A stretch of DNA of 48,856 nt, taken from contig CAMKRS010000013.1 of the NCBI GenBank assembly GCA_946415245.1, positions 1 to 48,856 on the forward strand, in the 5' to 3' direction. Positions 26,801-35,564 of this stretch are shown one piece after another. Position 1 is the stretch's first letter. Each line of letters opens with the position of its first letter. Under the pieces are notes generated by a model. The model saw nothing but the letters and a program-made list of their open reading frames with translations. It ran no database searches and was not told the origin of the DNA. This DNA comes from an uncultured Prevotella sp. Lineage in GTDB: Bacteria > Bacteroidota > Bacteroidia > Bacteroidales > Bacteroidaceae. The translations under genes and the position numbers were made by a program.

Positions 26801-27047
26801 TGCCATCCTCTCGGTAGAAAATGGCGAGGTTATTGAACGACGTCCCGATCGTGTGATGACCGACGGCAAGGAATGGGTCGTGGTCGACTTCAAGTTCGGA
26901 AGTCCAAAAGATGAATACCTGGATCAGGTACGCGAATATATGCAGCTGCTGGCCGACATGGGGCATACCGATATCAAAGGCTATCTATGGTTTGTTTATT
27001 CCAATAAGATTCAAGAAGTAACGTTTAACCCTCTCAATAAATCCTAA
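23808..27047 (+). CDS. AddA/RecB-like UvrD-family helicase-nuclease
   Basis: A 1079-residue DNA repair enzyme. Superfamily-1 helicase motifs are in order: Walker A KASAGSGKTFTLA near the N-terminus, LAVTFTNKATEEMK, Walker B MIDEFQDTSTVQWQ, GDVKQSIYRWRSGD, the IRLISIHKSKGLEF motif and LLYVAFTRAS. The C-terminus has a RecB-type nuclease signature (RPDRVMTDGKEWVVVDFKFG). It therefore matches AddA, which resects double-strand breaks with AddB. The ATG at 23808 is preferred because it lies just after the previous stop; the frame is open upstream through a TTG at 23799. The AddB-like gene follows after 3 bases. Confidence 0.9.
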   Translation: MNKPLTVYKASAGSGKTFTLATEYIKLVVENPQSYRNILAVTFTNKATEEMKMRILSQLYGIWKQLPDSANYMRVICEKTGQSEAFVSERAGIALRNLLHNYNYFRVETIDTFFQAVLRNLARELDLTANLRIELNDTQVEELAVDHLIEDLHTTDVILQWLLKYIMENISDDKSWNVIGQIKNFGKTIFRDHYKNVSNILREKMEEPGFFDRYTTQLRELRQTAMDRMKQLADEFFKIIRSEGLAIDDFSYGKAGICGFFLKLQEGNFDESVVGKRVTDSLGEPEKWCKKTHPRRELIYSLADSTLGQILRTTMEERPKQWKIYQSADLTLRHLSQLRLLGSIEKKVRELNESANRFLLSDTQQLLHALIDGSDTPFIFEKIGTQLQHVMIDEFQDTSTVQWQNFKVLLSEAMSQEGTENLIVGDVKQSIYRWRSGDWRLLNDIQTQFPSPEAQLDIRTLSTNYRSERHVIEFNNTFFRTAAKLEYLTLQDDPEATALQRAYTDVEQSVPDKLDNNGLINIQLLTADDYQEKTFARMANIVSELCDKGVRPSEIAILVRMNANIPLIADYFTKHLPDIRIVSDEAFRLDASVAVNLLVEALHFITHPNDILAKANIAKLYQCYVLGNNTEDNELLLSTNPLDEQLPEAYINHFEELMKLSLYELTERLYTLFELNRLEGQSAYLCAFYDQLLTFTSENATGIDAFIAEWEETLCAKTIQSDEINGIRLISIHKSKGLEFAHVIIPFCDWQLEKQGNILWCQPDEAPFNELPIVPVDYSQKQMKGTIYEDDYQHEHLQNTVDNLNLLYVAFTRASQSLFVIGKRNAKNSRSMLIEQVLPLIAEEKSEAVLSGVDNENEPMEFSWGTLMPKENKGHQKESHNPFLQKTTPVSIDINTFNNPVSFRQSNRSKDFISEQDEESNEQQQRQYIQTGSILHQIFSTIRTSADIDGALKRLQLEGILYDEQVTAEKISSMLRKRLQNARVSDWFSDRWTLFNECAILSVENGEVIERRPDRVMTDGKEWVVVDFKFGSPKDEYLDQVREYMQLLADMGHTDIKGYLWFVYSNKIQEVTFNPLNKS

Positions 27048-27050
27048 ACT

Positions 27051-29921
27051 ATGAAGTCTTTCCTCGAATATGTCGCAGCCGACCTGCTGCAGAAATACGG
27101 TACCAACCTGTCGCGCATCGCAATTGTCTTCCCCAACAAACGAGCCTCCCTTTTCCTTAACGAGCATCTGGCTCGTCTGGCAGGAGAGCCTATTTGGTGT
27201 CCGGCTTATATCACCATCAGCGACCTGTTCCGTAGTCATAGCCAACGGCAGGTGGCTGATCCTATCCAACTGGTCTGTGAACTGCATCAATGCTTTAAGA
27301 AATGTACCGGCATAGAAGAGACTCTCGACCACTTCTACGGTTGGGGACAGTTGCTTCTCTCTGACTTTGACGACCTCGACAAAAATATGGCTTCTGCCAC
27401 ACACGTCTTCGCCAATCTACGAGATATCCACGAGTATGACGATACTTCATATTTAACTGAGGAACAAAAGATTACAATCCGTAAGTTCTTCAGTAACTTT
27501 AACGAAGATCATAATAGCGAACTGAAACAACGTTTCCTGCAGTTATGGAGTCATATCTATGATATCTATCGCTCGTTTAATGACAAACTCACCGAACAGG
27601 GATTAGCCTATGAAGGGGCACTCTACCGTGAAGTAGCTGAACGCGAAGATATTGATTTCGAATACGATACCTATCTCTTTATTGGCTTCAACATGCTCCA
27701 GCAAGTTGAGCAGACGCTCTTCCGTCGGATGAAGCAACAAGGTAAAGCCCGTTTCTATTGGGACTACGACCACTATTACCTCAAACAATTCGAGGCAGGT
27801 TACTACATTGCCCAATATCTCAACGACTTCCCCAACGAGTTGGACAATCACGATGACAACATCTACAACAACTTCTCCCGACAGAAGACCATAACCTATA
27901 TCTCTGCCCCGACAGAGAATATCCAGGCACGATATATCAGTACCTGGCTGTGGCAGCAGAACCGCATTGCCGATAACCGGCATACAGCCATCGTTCTTTG
28001 TAATGAAAACCTGCTTCAGACAGCCATCCATTGCATTCCAACAGAAGTTGAGAAGATCAACATCACCACAGGTTACCCACTTTCCCAGACACCTGTTATC
28101 TCGTTGGTGAATCTGCTGGTCAGCATGCAGACTAACGGTTATGTTGCAGAAACAGACCATTATCGTCTGCGTCATGTCAACCTTGTGCTGCGACATCCCT
28201 ATGCCCATTATATCTCTCCTGACTGTAACAGTCTTTACGACGAGTTGAATACGCAGAAGATCTACTATCCCGACCCAGCTCTGTTGTCAAAAGACGAAGG
28301 ACTTCAATTACTTTTCTCCATGGAGCACGGCAGTCCGGAGCACTTCAACAGCACCCTCCTACTCTGGCTGATGTCAGTCATCCGCCTGATTGCGAAAGCC
28401 CTCAGCAAAGATGAAACAGAGCCATCGCCTCTAACACAGGAGAGCCTGTTCCGCATGTACACCCTGTTGAATCGTCTGAGCGACCTTGTCGGAAGTGGCA
28501 CGCTCCAAGTAGACACCCTCACCTTGCAACGACTCATCACACAGATCGTTTCTACCACCAGCATTCCTTTCCACGGAGAACCTGTCGAGGGCATTCAGAT
28601 GATGGGCGTTCTGGAGACGAGAAACATCGACTTCGACCATGTGCTGCTACTCTCCTGCAATGAAGGCAATCTGCCTAAAGGTCTGAGTGACACATCGTTC
28701 ATCCCCTATACCATCCGAAAAGCCTATGGTCTTACCACCATCGATCATAAGGTGGCCATCTATGCCTATTACTTCCATCGGCTGTTGCAACGTGCCAGCG
28801 ACATCACATTGGTTTATAACAATTCCACCAACGATGGTCAGACTGGCGAGATGTCACGTTTCATGCTGCAGATGATGGTTGAGAGCAGCCACCAGATTCA
28901 TATCCAGGCCCTTCATGCAGGTCAGGCACCCATCCAGCGGACGTTGCAACCCATCATAAAGACAGACGCCGTGATGCAACTCCTGCGGAAGTATTTTGAA
29001 GAGAACATACTCACCCCGACGGCCATTAACCGTTATATGCGTTGTCAGCTGCAGTTCTTCTACCGATATGTGAGCGGTATTATCGAACCCGATAATGATA
29101 ATGACGACGCCATTGACAACCGTATCTTCGGCAACATTTTCCACATGGCCGCCCAGCTCCTCTATAAGAAGCTCAAGCAAAAGAGTCGTACAATTGTGGC
29201 AGAAGATATTGAATACCTGCTTCAGACCGAAGTTGATATCCAACGTGCCGTTGACGAAGCCTTCAAAAGCGAACTCTTCAAGATCAAAGATCCAGCCCGT
29301 CCGTTACCGCCACTCGACGGTCTGCAGATTATCAACCGCGAGGTAATCATCAAATATATCCGTCAGTTGCTCGAGATAGACCTCCGTCTGACGCCTTTCA
29401 CCATCCTCGGACTCGAGAAACTCGTGAAGATGAAATTCGGAATACCTGTGGGCAACGAAACCTTTACGACGATGCTTGGAGGAACTATCGACCGTCTGGA
29501 CAGCATCACCACCTCCAATGGTGCAGATCAGATTCGCGTGATAGATTATAAGACCGGCAGTCGACAACATAAACCCCTTGCCGATGTGGATGCCATCTTT
29601 GCCCAGGAGAGTCTGAAGGACCATAGCGACTATTACCTCCAAGCCTTCCTCTACAGCCATATTGTCAGGGATAGGTCTAATGGTGTTGCCGTTGCTCCAG
29701 CCCTGCTCTTCATTCAGCATGCTGGCGCCGAAGATTATGACCCCACACTCTCTCTGGGTCATGAACCTGTCAATGACATCGCCACCGTCTCAGAATCCTT
29801 TATGCAACAGCTGTCCGGACTTATTTACGACATCTTCAATCCGGCCATCAGCTTTACACCTACCGACGACAGAAAACAATGCCAGCATTGTCCGTATGCA
29901 CACCTCTGTGGAATGTCCTAA
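27051..29921 (+). CDS. AddB-like PD-(D/E)XK nuclease subunit
   Basis: A 956-residue protein with inactive-helicase-like N-terminal parts (IVFPNKRASLFLNEHL, ISDLF, a GVLETRNIDFDHVLLLSCNE stretch) and a C-terminal nuclease (VIDYKTGSRQ). Cysteines at MRCQLQFFY and in the terminal CQHCPYAHLC suggest the iron-sulfur cluster typical of AddB nucleases. It lies 3 bases after the AddA-like gene, so both would be made together and act as a heterodimer in recombinational repair. Its stop overlaps the stop of the convergent MFS gene by 3-4 bases. Confidence 0.85.
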   Translation: MKSFLEYVAADLLQKYGTNLSRIAIVFPNKRASLFLNEHLARLAGEPIWCPAYITISDLFRSHSQRQVADPIQLVCELHQCFKKCTGIEETLDHFYGWGQLLLSDFDDLDKNMASATHVFANLRDIHEYDDTSYLTEEQKITIRKFFSNFNEDHNSELKQRFLQLWSHIYDIYRSFNDKLTEQGLAYEGALYREVAEREDIDFEYDTYLFIGFNMLQQVEQTLFRRMKQQGKARFYWDYDHYYLKQFEAGYYIAQYLNDFPNELDNHDDNIYNNFSRQKTITYISAPTENIQARYISTWLWQQNRIADNRHTAIVLCNENLLQTAIHCIPTEVEKINITTGYPLSQTPVISLVNLLVSMQTNGYVAETDHYRLRHVNLVLRHPYAHYISPDCNSLYDELNTQKIYYPDPALLSKDEGLQLLFSMEHGSPEHFNSTLLLWLMSVIRLIAKALSKDETEPSPLTQESLFRMYTLLNRLSDLVGSGTLQVDTLTLQRLITQIVSTTSIPFHGEPVEGIQMMGVLETRNIDFDHVLLLSCNEGNLPKGLSDTSFIPYTIRKAYGLTTIDHKVAIYAYYFHRLLQRASDITLVYNNSTNDGQTGEMSRFMLQMMVESSHQIHIQALHAGQAPIQRTLQPIIKTDAVMQLLRKYFEENILTPTAINRYMRCQLQFFYRYVSGIIEPDNDNDDAIDNRIFGNIFHMAAQLLYKKLKQKSRTIVAEDIEYLLQTEVDIQRAVDEAFKSELFKIKDPARPLPPLDGLQIINREVIIKYIRQLLEIDLRLTPFTILGLEKLVKMKFGIPVGNETFTTMLGGTIDRLDSITTSNGADQIRVIDYKTGSRQHKPLADVDAIFAQESLKDHSDYYLQAFLYSHIVRDRSNGVAVAPALLFIQHAGAEDYDPTLSLGHEPVNDIATVSESFMQQLSGLIYDIFNPAISFTPTDDRKQCQHCPYAHLCGMS

Positions 29922-31096
29922 CGGTTCTTGTGCGTGATATACCAGCCGTGTGTGAAGAAATGATAGAACAGAAGTACAGCCGCCGTTGTGACAAGTGCTA
30001 CCTGCAAGACTGGTCCTGACTGTTGTTCCAGTAGTCCATAGCCCAGTCCTATACCTAGTGCCAGTCCACTTTCCCAAGACAGGAAGAAAGTGCTCTGTGC
30101 CGTACCACGCTGACAATGTCGACTCAATTTGATAAAGAACAACAGGAAACGTGAACCGATAATACCCAGTCCGAAGCCAATGAACATCGGTGCTGCGAAG
30201 GAGACTATCGTCTGCTGGCGCGTCAGCATCATCAGCAAGGCGACACCTGTCAGCACCAGTCCAGTGATCACTTCACTCTCCAGATCGGCATTGCGGAACA
30301 TGAAACGCTGCGCCAGTAAGGCTGCAAAAAATCCAACCATCACCATCACATAGAATAATTCCGAGGTCGTCATCGACAACAGCAATCCCACCACAAACGT
30401 CACCACCATCAGATTGATGATCAATGGCCATCCTTGTGGCAGGAAAAAGCGGTCGAGACTCATCACCCGGACATTCTCTTCGGGTGTCCTGAACGGGAAA
30501 TGCACCAACATAATAAAGATAATTGCCACCAAAGAACAGCCGATAGCTACCAACAATACCGTGCTAAAGCCTGACAGACGGTCGACGATGATACCCGTCA
30601 AAGGACCTAAGGAGAGCGCAAACCTCGAGAACCACGAAGCAGAATGGTTGGCTTCAGTCCGTTGGAACGACTCGCAGGTATCGATAATCAAGGTGCTCGA
30701 CAGTATCATCTGAGCCACACCAAAGGCTGCGCCGAGTGCTAACCGTTGAACCAACAGTATCGGGAAATCAAAGAACTGCGATTTCTGTAAGTCCAGATAG
30801 TAGAGCCATCCCAGCATCGCCGCCATCAGTAAGATGGCCCAGATACAGGCTATATTCCTGCGGAACCGTTGTACCAACCACGAAGTCAGATAGCCGAACA
30901 AAAAGATACCGACGCCGAAAGCGCCCATGATCATACCCGTTTCCTGTATCGTGAGGTTTTCTGTCTGCAACAGCCACTTCGGCATCACAGGAATCAGCAC
31001 ATAGACTGCCATTGTCAACAGCAGGTTGGCCATCGCCATCAGCCAGAAATCACGATGCCACAACCGGATATGTACAGGGGTATTCTGAGAGTTCAT
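29918..31096 (-). CDS. MFS transporter
   Basis: A 392-residue inner-membrane protein with about 12 hydrophobic helices. It has an MFS-type N-terminal half (FWLMAMANLLLTMAVYVLIP, GMIMGAFGVGIFLFGYLTSW, then RRNIACIWAIL) and a central cytoplasmic loop near residues 190-205. Its family resembles major-facilitator efflux pumps; the substrate cannot be told. The start ATG overlaps the HAD-gene stop by 4 bases, so the two are translationally coupled. Confidence 0.85.
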   Translation of the reverse strand: MNSQNTPVHIRLWHRDFWLMAMANLLLTMAVYVLIPVMPKWLLQTENLTIQETGMIMGAFGVGIFLFGYLTSWLVQRFRRNIACIWAILLMAAMLGWLYYLDLQKSQFFDFPILLVQRLALGAAFGVAQMILSSTLIIDTCESFQRTEANHSASWFSRFALSLGPLTGIIVDRLSGFSTVLLVAIGCSLVAIIFIMLVHFPFRTPEENVRVMSLDRFFLPQGWPLIINLMVVTFVVGLLLSMTTSELFYVMVMVGFFAALLAQRFMFRNADLESEVITGLVLTGVALLMMLTRQQTIVSFAAPMFIGFGLGIIGSRFLLFFIKLSRHCQRGTAQSTFFLSWESGLALGIGLGYGLLEQQSGPVLQVALVTTAAVLLFYHFFTHGWYITHKNR

Positions 31097-31761
31097 GATT
31101 GGACGGTAAATTCTAGGGATTGGGAAATCGAATCAAAGGTCAGTCCGACATAGTCGGCGACTTGTAAATCAGAGAGCGGAGCAACGACTTCGTGGGAATT
31201 CGTCGTCAGCAGTCCAACCACCTTCATCTTGGCAGATAACCCGGAACGCAGGCCATTCACGCTATCTTCAAAAACCACACACTCATCCGGTTCCACACCT
31301 AACTTCTGTGCGGCTTTCAGATAACAGTCTGGATCAGGCTTGCTTTTTTCAAAGTCCTCCGAGGTCAGGATGGCATCAAAGAGTTGTTTGAATCCAGGCT
31401 GCTTCCGATAGACACTTTCCATCTTCGGCAGATTCGAACTGGTCACCACAGCCGTCTTCACACCATGCTGATGCAGGTCATCTACCAAGGCGATAAAGCC
31501 CTCGATATAATCATAGTCCATCTGTTGCTCGTAGGCATTCAGTCGTTCGGTGATCACGGGCTGCTCTTTCAGGAGGGGTCCACTGAACCAACTGTCATAG
31601 ATCTGTGTCAGCGTCGAGCCTTTGATCTCTTGTTCCAGTCCGGGATGTTCCGGATGGTAAAGGCGACATTGTTCACCCCAGAATACCGTGTACTGGGGTT
31701 CGGTGTCAAACACCACCCCATCTAGGTCGAATAATGCTGCTTTCAGTTGCCTGTCTTGCAT
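31093..31761 (-). CDS. HAD-superfamily phosphatase, beta-phosphoglucomutase-like
   Basis: A 222-residue cytoplasmic hydrolase. Motif I is ALFDLDGVVFDTEPQ (nucleophile D12, acid/base D14), motif II AVVTSSNL, motif III lysine in EKSKPDPDC and motif IV FEDSVNGL. An alpha-helical cap lies at about 20-85, as in subgroup Ia (beta-phosphoglucomutase, sugar-phosphate phosphatases). It is first in a two-gene unit with the MFS transporter, which may carry its substrate or product. Exact substrate unknown. Confidence 0.88.
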   Translation of the reverse strand: MQDRQLKAALFDLDGVVFDTEPQYTVFWGEQCRLYHPEHPGLEQEIKGSTLTQIYDSWFSGPLLKEQPVITERLNAYEQQMDYDYIEGFIALVDDLHQHGVKTAVVTSSNLPKMESVYRKQPGFKQLFDAILTSEDFEKSKPDPDCYLKAAQKLGVEPDECVVFEDSVNGLRSGLSAKMKVVGLLTTNSHEVVAPLSDLQVADYVGLTFDSISQSLEFTVQS

Positions 31762-31780
31762 AATTTCCTTATTTTGGGTG

Positions 31781-31788
31781 CAAAATTA
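31781..31788 (-). promoter_or_regulatory. -7 box for the HAD-MFS unit
   Basis: Minus strand TAATTTTG, 20 bases upstream of the HAD ATG. No TTTG stands at the ideal -33 distance. It is back-to-back with the divergent promoter at 31807-31838. Confidence 0.6.
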
Positions 31789-31806
31789 CGTTTTTTTTGC
31801 GAGAAA

Positions 31807-31838
31807 TTTGCGAAATTGGCAAATTAAGTGTAATTTTG
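31807..31838 (+). promoter_or_regulatory. Promoter of the DUF3298-type lipoprotein gene
   Basis: -33 TTTG (31807-31810), 20 bases, -7 TAATTTTG (31831-31838). It places the ATG at 31868, about 24 bases after the predicted start, and rules out upstream extension of the frame. Confidence 0.85.
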
Positions 31839-31867
31839 TCGTCAATTCTAACATCATCGACTTAAAT

Positions 31868-32644
31868 ATGAAGCAATTATTCATCCTCGCAACCTTATCA
31901 ACCCTTCTTTTCAGTTGTAGCAGCACCGAGGAAACGACGCAGTTCGAAATGGCGACAGCCGATAAGACCGTCAAACTGACTGGCGATGACAACTCTCCCT
32001 TGTGTAGTGTTCATCTCGAATTGTCATACGCCACAGAAGCCAACGGTCATAAGGCTGAGATCATCAATAATATCATCGAGAAACGTCTGTTGAACATGCA
32101 GAATCTGACCATGCAGCAGGCAGCCGACTCTTTCGCCAACGTCTATGTCGCCAATTACAAGAACCTCCTTCCCCTGTACAATCAGGACCTTGACAACAAG
32201 AAAAGACTGGAATGGTATAATTATCACTATATCCTCAAGACCTCAACGGAACAAGGCTATAAGAACGCCTCTGTCTACCATATTTATCTCGACTATTATG
32301 AGGGTGGTGCTCATGGCATCAATCAGCATCTGACGATAAACCTCGAGAACCTCACAGGTCGTCAACTCGCACTCTCCGACATCTTTGTGCCGGGCTATGA
32401 GCAACGGTTGAGCAGCCGCCTTCAGAAAGCCCTCTGTTCGTATGTTGGTGTCGGCAACCTCCAGGAGCTGAAAAATCAGGGTTACCTCTACTCCATGGAC
32501 ATGTTTCCCTCCGAGAACTTCATCTTGGGTGAAGAGGCCATTACCTTCATCTACAACCCCTACGAAATCGCACCTTATGAGAAGGGTAGCATCGAACTGA
32601 CGCTCGCCTACTCCGAACTCGACGATATCCTGAAAAACGATTAG
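31868..32644 (+). CDS. Lipoprotein with a DUF3298/RsiV-like domain
   Basis: A 258-residue lipoprotein: signal peptide MKQLFILATLSTLLFSC with the cysteine in a lipobox, then a DUF4163/DUF3298-type domain (about 50-255). Recognisable parts are YHYILKTSTEQGYKNASVYH, YLDYYEGGAHGINQHLTINL, GRQLALSDIF and FILGEEAITFIYNPYEIAPY. RsiV, an anti-sigma factor that binds lysozyme, has this fold, but most Bacteroidetes members have no known role. The start is fixed by the promoter at 31807-31838. rsmG follows after 2 bases. Confidence 0.85.
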   Translation: MKQLFILATLSTLLFSCSSTEETTQFEMATADKTVKLTGDDNSPLCSVHLELSYATEANGHKAEIINNIIEKRLLNMQNLTMQQAADSFANVYVANYKNLLPLYNQDLDNKKRLEWYNYHYILKTSTEQGYKNASVYHIYLDYYEGGAHGINQHLTINLENLTGRQLALSDIFVPGYEQRLSSRLQKALCSYVGVGNLQELKNQGYLYSMDMFPSENFILGEEAITFIYNPYEIAPYEKGSIELTLAYSELDDILKND

Positions 32645-32646
32645 CC

Positions 32647-33276
32647 ATGCATCCACTTCCACTCATCAGTAAATATTTTACCGACCTGACGTCGCAGCAA
32701 TGTCAGCAGATAGAGGCCCTTGACGCCCTTTATCGCGATTGGAACGAGAAGATCAACGTCATCTCCCGTAAGGACATCGACAACCTCTACGAACACCATG
32801 TGCTTCACTCGATGGCGATTGCCAAGGTCATCCGTTTCCGTGCCGGCACCAAGATTCTCGATTTCGGCACCGGCGGAGGTTTTCCCGGCATTCCTCTGGC
32901 CATCCTCTTCCCCGATTGTCAGTTCAAGCTGATCGATGGTACAGGCAAGAAGATACGTGTAGCCCAGGAAGTGTGTGATGCCATCGGACTGAAGAACTGT
33001 CAGCCCACCCACCTGCGTGGGGAGGATGAGAAAGGACTTTACGACTTTGTGGTCAGTCGTGCTGTTATGCCCCTGCCCGATTTGGTAAAGATCGTTCAGA
33101 AGAACATCTCCAAGCATCAGCAGAACGCCCTGCCCAACGGCATCCTCTGCTTGAAAGGCGGTGATCTGCAGGCAGAGATACAACCTTATAAGAAGATTGT
33201 CCAGACCACCGAAATCAGCAGTTTCTTCTCTGAGGAGTGGTTCAAGGAGAAATATGTCATCTATCTCCCCCGCTAA
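32647..33276 (+). CDS. rsmG: 16S rRNA (guanine-527 N7)-methyltransferase
   Basis: A 209-residue SAM-dependent enzyme that methylates G527 of 16S rRNA. The SAM site is ILDFGTGGGFPGIPLAILFP, preceded by the family segment NEKINVISRKDIDNLYEHHV and followed by DGTGKKIRVAQEV and VVSRAVMPLPDL. Length is normal for RsmG/GidB. The start at 32647 lies 2 bases after the lipoprotein stop, indicating an operon, with the MBL-fold gene 22 bases downstream. Confidence 0.94.
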   Translation: MHPLPLISKYFTDLTSQQCQQIEALDALYRDWNEKINVISRKDIDNLYEHHVLHSMAIAKVIRFRAGTKILDFGTGGGFPGIPLAILFPDCQFKLIDGTGKKIRVAQEVCDAIGLKNCQPTHLRGEDEKGLYDFVVSRAVMPLPDLVKIVQKNISKHQQNALPNGILCLKGGDLQAEIQPYKKIVQTTEISSFFSEEWFKEKYVIYLPR

Positions 33277-33293
33277 TTATCCATTGTCCATTT
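33276..33293. repeat. Dispersed 18-mer between rsmG and the MBL gene
   Basis: ATTATCCATTGTCCATTT. Its exact reverse complement occurs inside the ZIP transporter gene at 39538-39555. Confidence 0.8.
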
Positions 33294-33298
33294 AACCC

Positions 33299-33943
33299 AT
33301 GCTTACCATCAAATGTTTCCCCGTTAACATGCTCGCTGAAAACTGTTATGTGGTCAGCGACGAGACGCGTGAGTGTGTCATCATCGATTGTGGAGCTTAC
33401 TATCCTGAAGAAGGTCAGGCCATCGTCAATTATATCAAAGAGAAGAAACTCACCCCCCGTCATTTGCTCTGCACCCACGGCCATTTCGACCATTGTATGG
33501 GCAACGGCTTTATCTTCCGTGCCTTCGGACTGAAACCTAAGGCTCATCAGGACGACAGTTTTCTGATGGAAAATATGGAACAGCAGACCAGCGATATCCT
33601 GGGCATCCCCATTCATCTGGATGTGCCGCCCGTTGACCGTTATCTTACTGACAACGACACCATCACCTTCGGTTCTCACACTTGGCAAATCCTCCATACC
33701 CCCGGCCATACTCCTGGTGGCATCGTCTTTTATGATGCGGCCGAACATATCGCTTTCAGCGGCGACACCTTATTCCGGATGAGCATCGGTCGTACCGACT
33801 TCGAACGTGGCAGCTATGCCGATATGATTGTCTCGCTCCATATGCTTGCCACCCAACTACCGGCTGATACAAAAATTTACGCCGGCCATGGTCCGGAAAC
33901 AACCATGGCCGACGAAATTCGGTATAATCCTTATTTGAGATAA
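33299..33943 (+). CDS. MBL-fold metallo-hydrolase, glyoxalase II-like
   Basis: A 214-residue cytoplasmic metallo-beta-lactamase-fold protein. Metal ligands are visible in order: H-x-H-x-D-H as CTHGHFDHCMG, the histidine of ILHTPGHTPGG, the aspartate of AFSGDTLFRMSIGRTD and the terminal histidine of YAGHGPETT. This is the pattern of the short glyoxalase-II/YcbL group that hydrolyses thioesters. Last gene of the lipoprotein-rsmG unit; its stop is 3 bases from the stop of the convergent esterase. Confidence 0.9.
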   Translation: MLTIKCFPVNMLAENCYVVSDETRECVIIDCGAYYPEEGQAIVNYIKEKKLTPRHLLCTHGHFDHCMGNGFIFRAFGLKPKAHQDDSFLMENMEQQTSDILGIPIHLDVPPVDRYLTDNDTITFGSHTWQILHTPGHTPGGIVFYDAAEHIAFSGDTLFRMSIGRTDFERGSYADMIVSLHMLATQLPADTKIYAGHGPETTMADEIRYNPYLR

Positions 33944-33946
33944 GTC

Positions 33947-35527
33947 TTATCTTCTGGGAGCACCAGCACCGGGAGCGCCTGCGCCACCAGGACGAGCACC
34001 ACCGGGGAATCCGCCGAAGCCGCCGAATCCCTGCTGAGGTGCGATCTCTGGCTCACCGAAGACAGATGCCTCAGCATCCTTGTCATTCAGCTTGAACACC
34101 ATAAACTTAGGATTCTTCTCTGTGCAGGGAGCCCACGCACCACCCTTGGGGCCGTTAGGATCGCTGTACTTGGCGAAGTTGGTCCAAGCGGTCAGCATCT
34201 TCTCAGAGAGATCCCAGTCGCCCTTGGTCCAGGGACGCCAGCAATGCTTCAAACTCTTGAATACAAACCACAGGTCTGACGAGTGGAACGCACCACGCAG
34301 ACGCTGGGTCACCTCAGGATGACTGCCATCATCGGGCAACGGACGGGCAAACTCATAAGCCCAAGCCTTACCGCCCTTCTCAGCGCGAACCTTACAGAAC
34401 TCAGCGATATTCGGAGCCATGTTACCCATATCGTTCAGGGTGAAACCAATCATATAAGGCACGTCGGCCAATGTTCCCTCGCGGGTGGCATCGTCAAAGC
34501 TCTTCACGCTCACATAACCGTCGATCATCGGCATATAGCCCATGCCCATACGCATCATACCCATCATGCCGCCCTGTTGCTGCTGGCCGGCGCTGCTCAC
34601 CTGCTGGTAGATAGTTGGCAGAGCAAAGACGGTCTCCGTACTGGCCTGACGCATCTTCTGTAAATCGGTCATACCAGCCCAGTCAAACATCTTCTTGGCA
34701 TTGTTGGCTGCATCCTCGATGCTACCGCCACCGTAACGACCGCCCATCATACCACCACCATTGGGGTTGGGGATGCTCAGTCCCTGGGCACTCATGATCA
34801 CAGCCTTGTGGAACAGACCACGGGCCAGCGGACTCTCACACAGCGTACGAACACTACCACCACCGGCACTCTGTCCGAAGATCGTCACGTTGTTGGGATC
34901 ACCACCAAACTGAGCGATGTTCTTCTTAATCCATTTCAGGGCCTCAATCTGGTCGAGGATACCGTAGTTACCTGACACCTTGTTCGGGCTCTCCTCAGCC
35001 AATGCGGGATGACAGAGGAAACCGAAGATGCCCAGACGGTAGTTGATAGAGACGAGCACCACGTCCTTGGCACCCCACTCCTGACCGTCAAACTCGGGCT
35101 CCGAACCGAAGCCCTCACGATAGCCACCACCGTGAATCCACAGAGCCACAGGCAGTTTCTTATTCACCTGTCCAGGAGCCTTGGTCCATACATTCAGATA
35201 CAGACAGTCCTCGCTGAAGGCAGCCTCCTTACCATAGCCCCACTCGGTGTAATAACCACCGGTATACTGGATAGCCTGATAACTGGGACGACCGAAGGTG
35301 TCGCATTTCTTCACACCCTTCCAGGGCACTACGGGCTGCGGAGCCTTCCAACGGTTCTCACGGATGGGAGGAGCAGCATAGGGGATGCCACGATACACAA
35401 ACACATCAGGATGGTCGTCAGCCAAGACGCCCTGTACCTGACCACCTTCGATTGTCAACACGGGGTTGTTCTGCGCATTCGCAGATACTGCTACCATGAG
35501 CAGTAACGGTAATAAGAGCTTTTTCAT
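33947..35527 (-). CDS. Secreted type-B carboxylesterase
   Basis: A 526-residue exported esterase. Signal peptide at 1-18 (LLLPLLLMVAVSANA), then the type-B carboxylesterase fold: VFVYRGIPYAAPP, EDCLYLNVW, the oxyanion stretch LWIHGGGYREG, nucleophile serine in FGQSAGGGSVR, an acidic residue in TLNDMG where the family has Asp/Glu, and the histidine in AFHSSDLWFVF. It ends in a Gly/Pro/Ala-rich tail of about 30 residues (GGFGGFPGG and repeats of GAGAP). It lies 37 bases downstream of the exported flavodoxin gene and probably shares its promoter. Natural substrate unknown; plant-ester cleavage is plausible. Confidence 0.88.
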   Translation of the reverse strand: MKKLLLPLLLMVAVSANAQNNPVLTIEGGQVQGVLADDHPDVFVYRGIPYAAPPIRENRWKAPQPVVPWKGVKKCDTFGRPSYQAIQYTGGYYTEWGYGKEAAFSEDCLYLNVWTKAPGQVNKKLPVALWIHGGGYREGFGSEPEFDGQEWGAKDVVLVSINYRLGIFGFLCHPALAEESPNKVSGNYGILDQIEALKWIKKNIAQFGGDPNNVTIFGQSAGGGSVRTLCESPLARGLFHKAVIMSAQGLSIPNPNGGGMMGGRYGGGSIEDAANNAKKMFDWAGMTDLQKMRQASTETVFALPTIYQQVSSAGQQQQGGMMGMMRMGMGYMPMIDGYVSVKSFDDATREGTLADVPYMIGFTLNDMGNMAPNIAEFCKVRAEKGGKAWAYEFARPLPDDGSHPEVTQRLRGAFHSSDLWFVFKSLKHCWRPWTKGDWDLSEKMLTAWTNFAKYSDPNGPKGGAWAPCTEKNPKFMVFKLNDKDAEASVFGEPEIAPQQGFGGFGGFPGGARPGGAGAPGAGAPRR

Positions 35528-35564
35528 AAATAGTTGTATTAATAAAGTTGGTAATAATGGTATC

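Noticed and set aside
33938..33952. Palindrome AGATAAGTCTTATCT between convergent MBL and esterase genes
   Set aside because: It is short with a one-base loop and arises mainly from the two facing stop codons; too weak to call a terminator.
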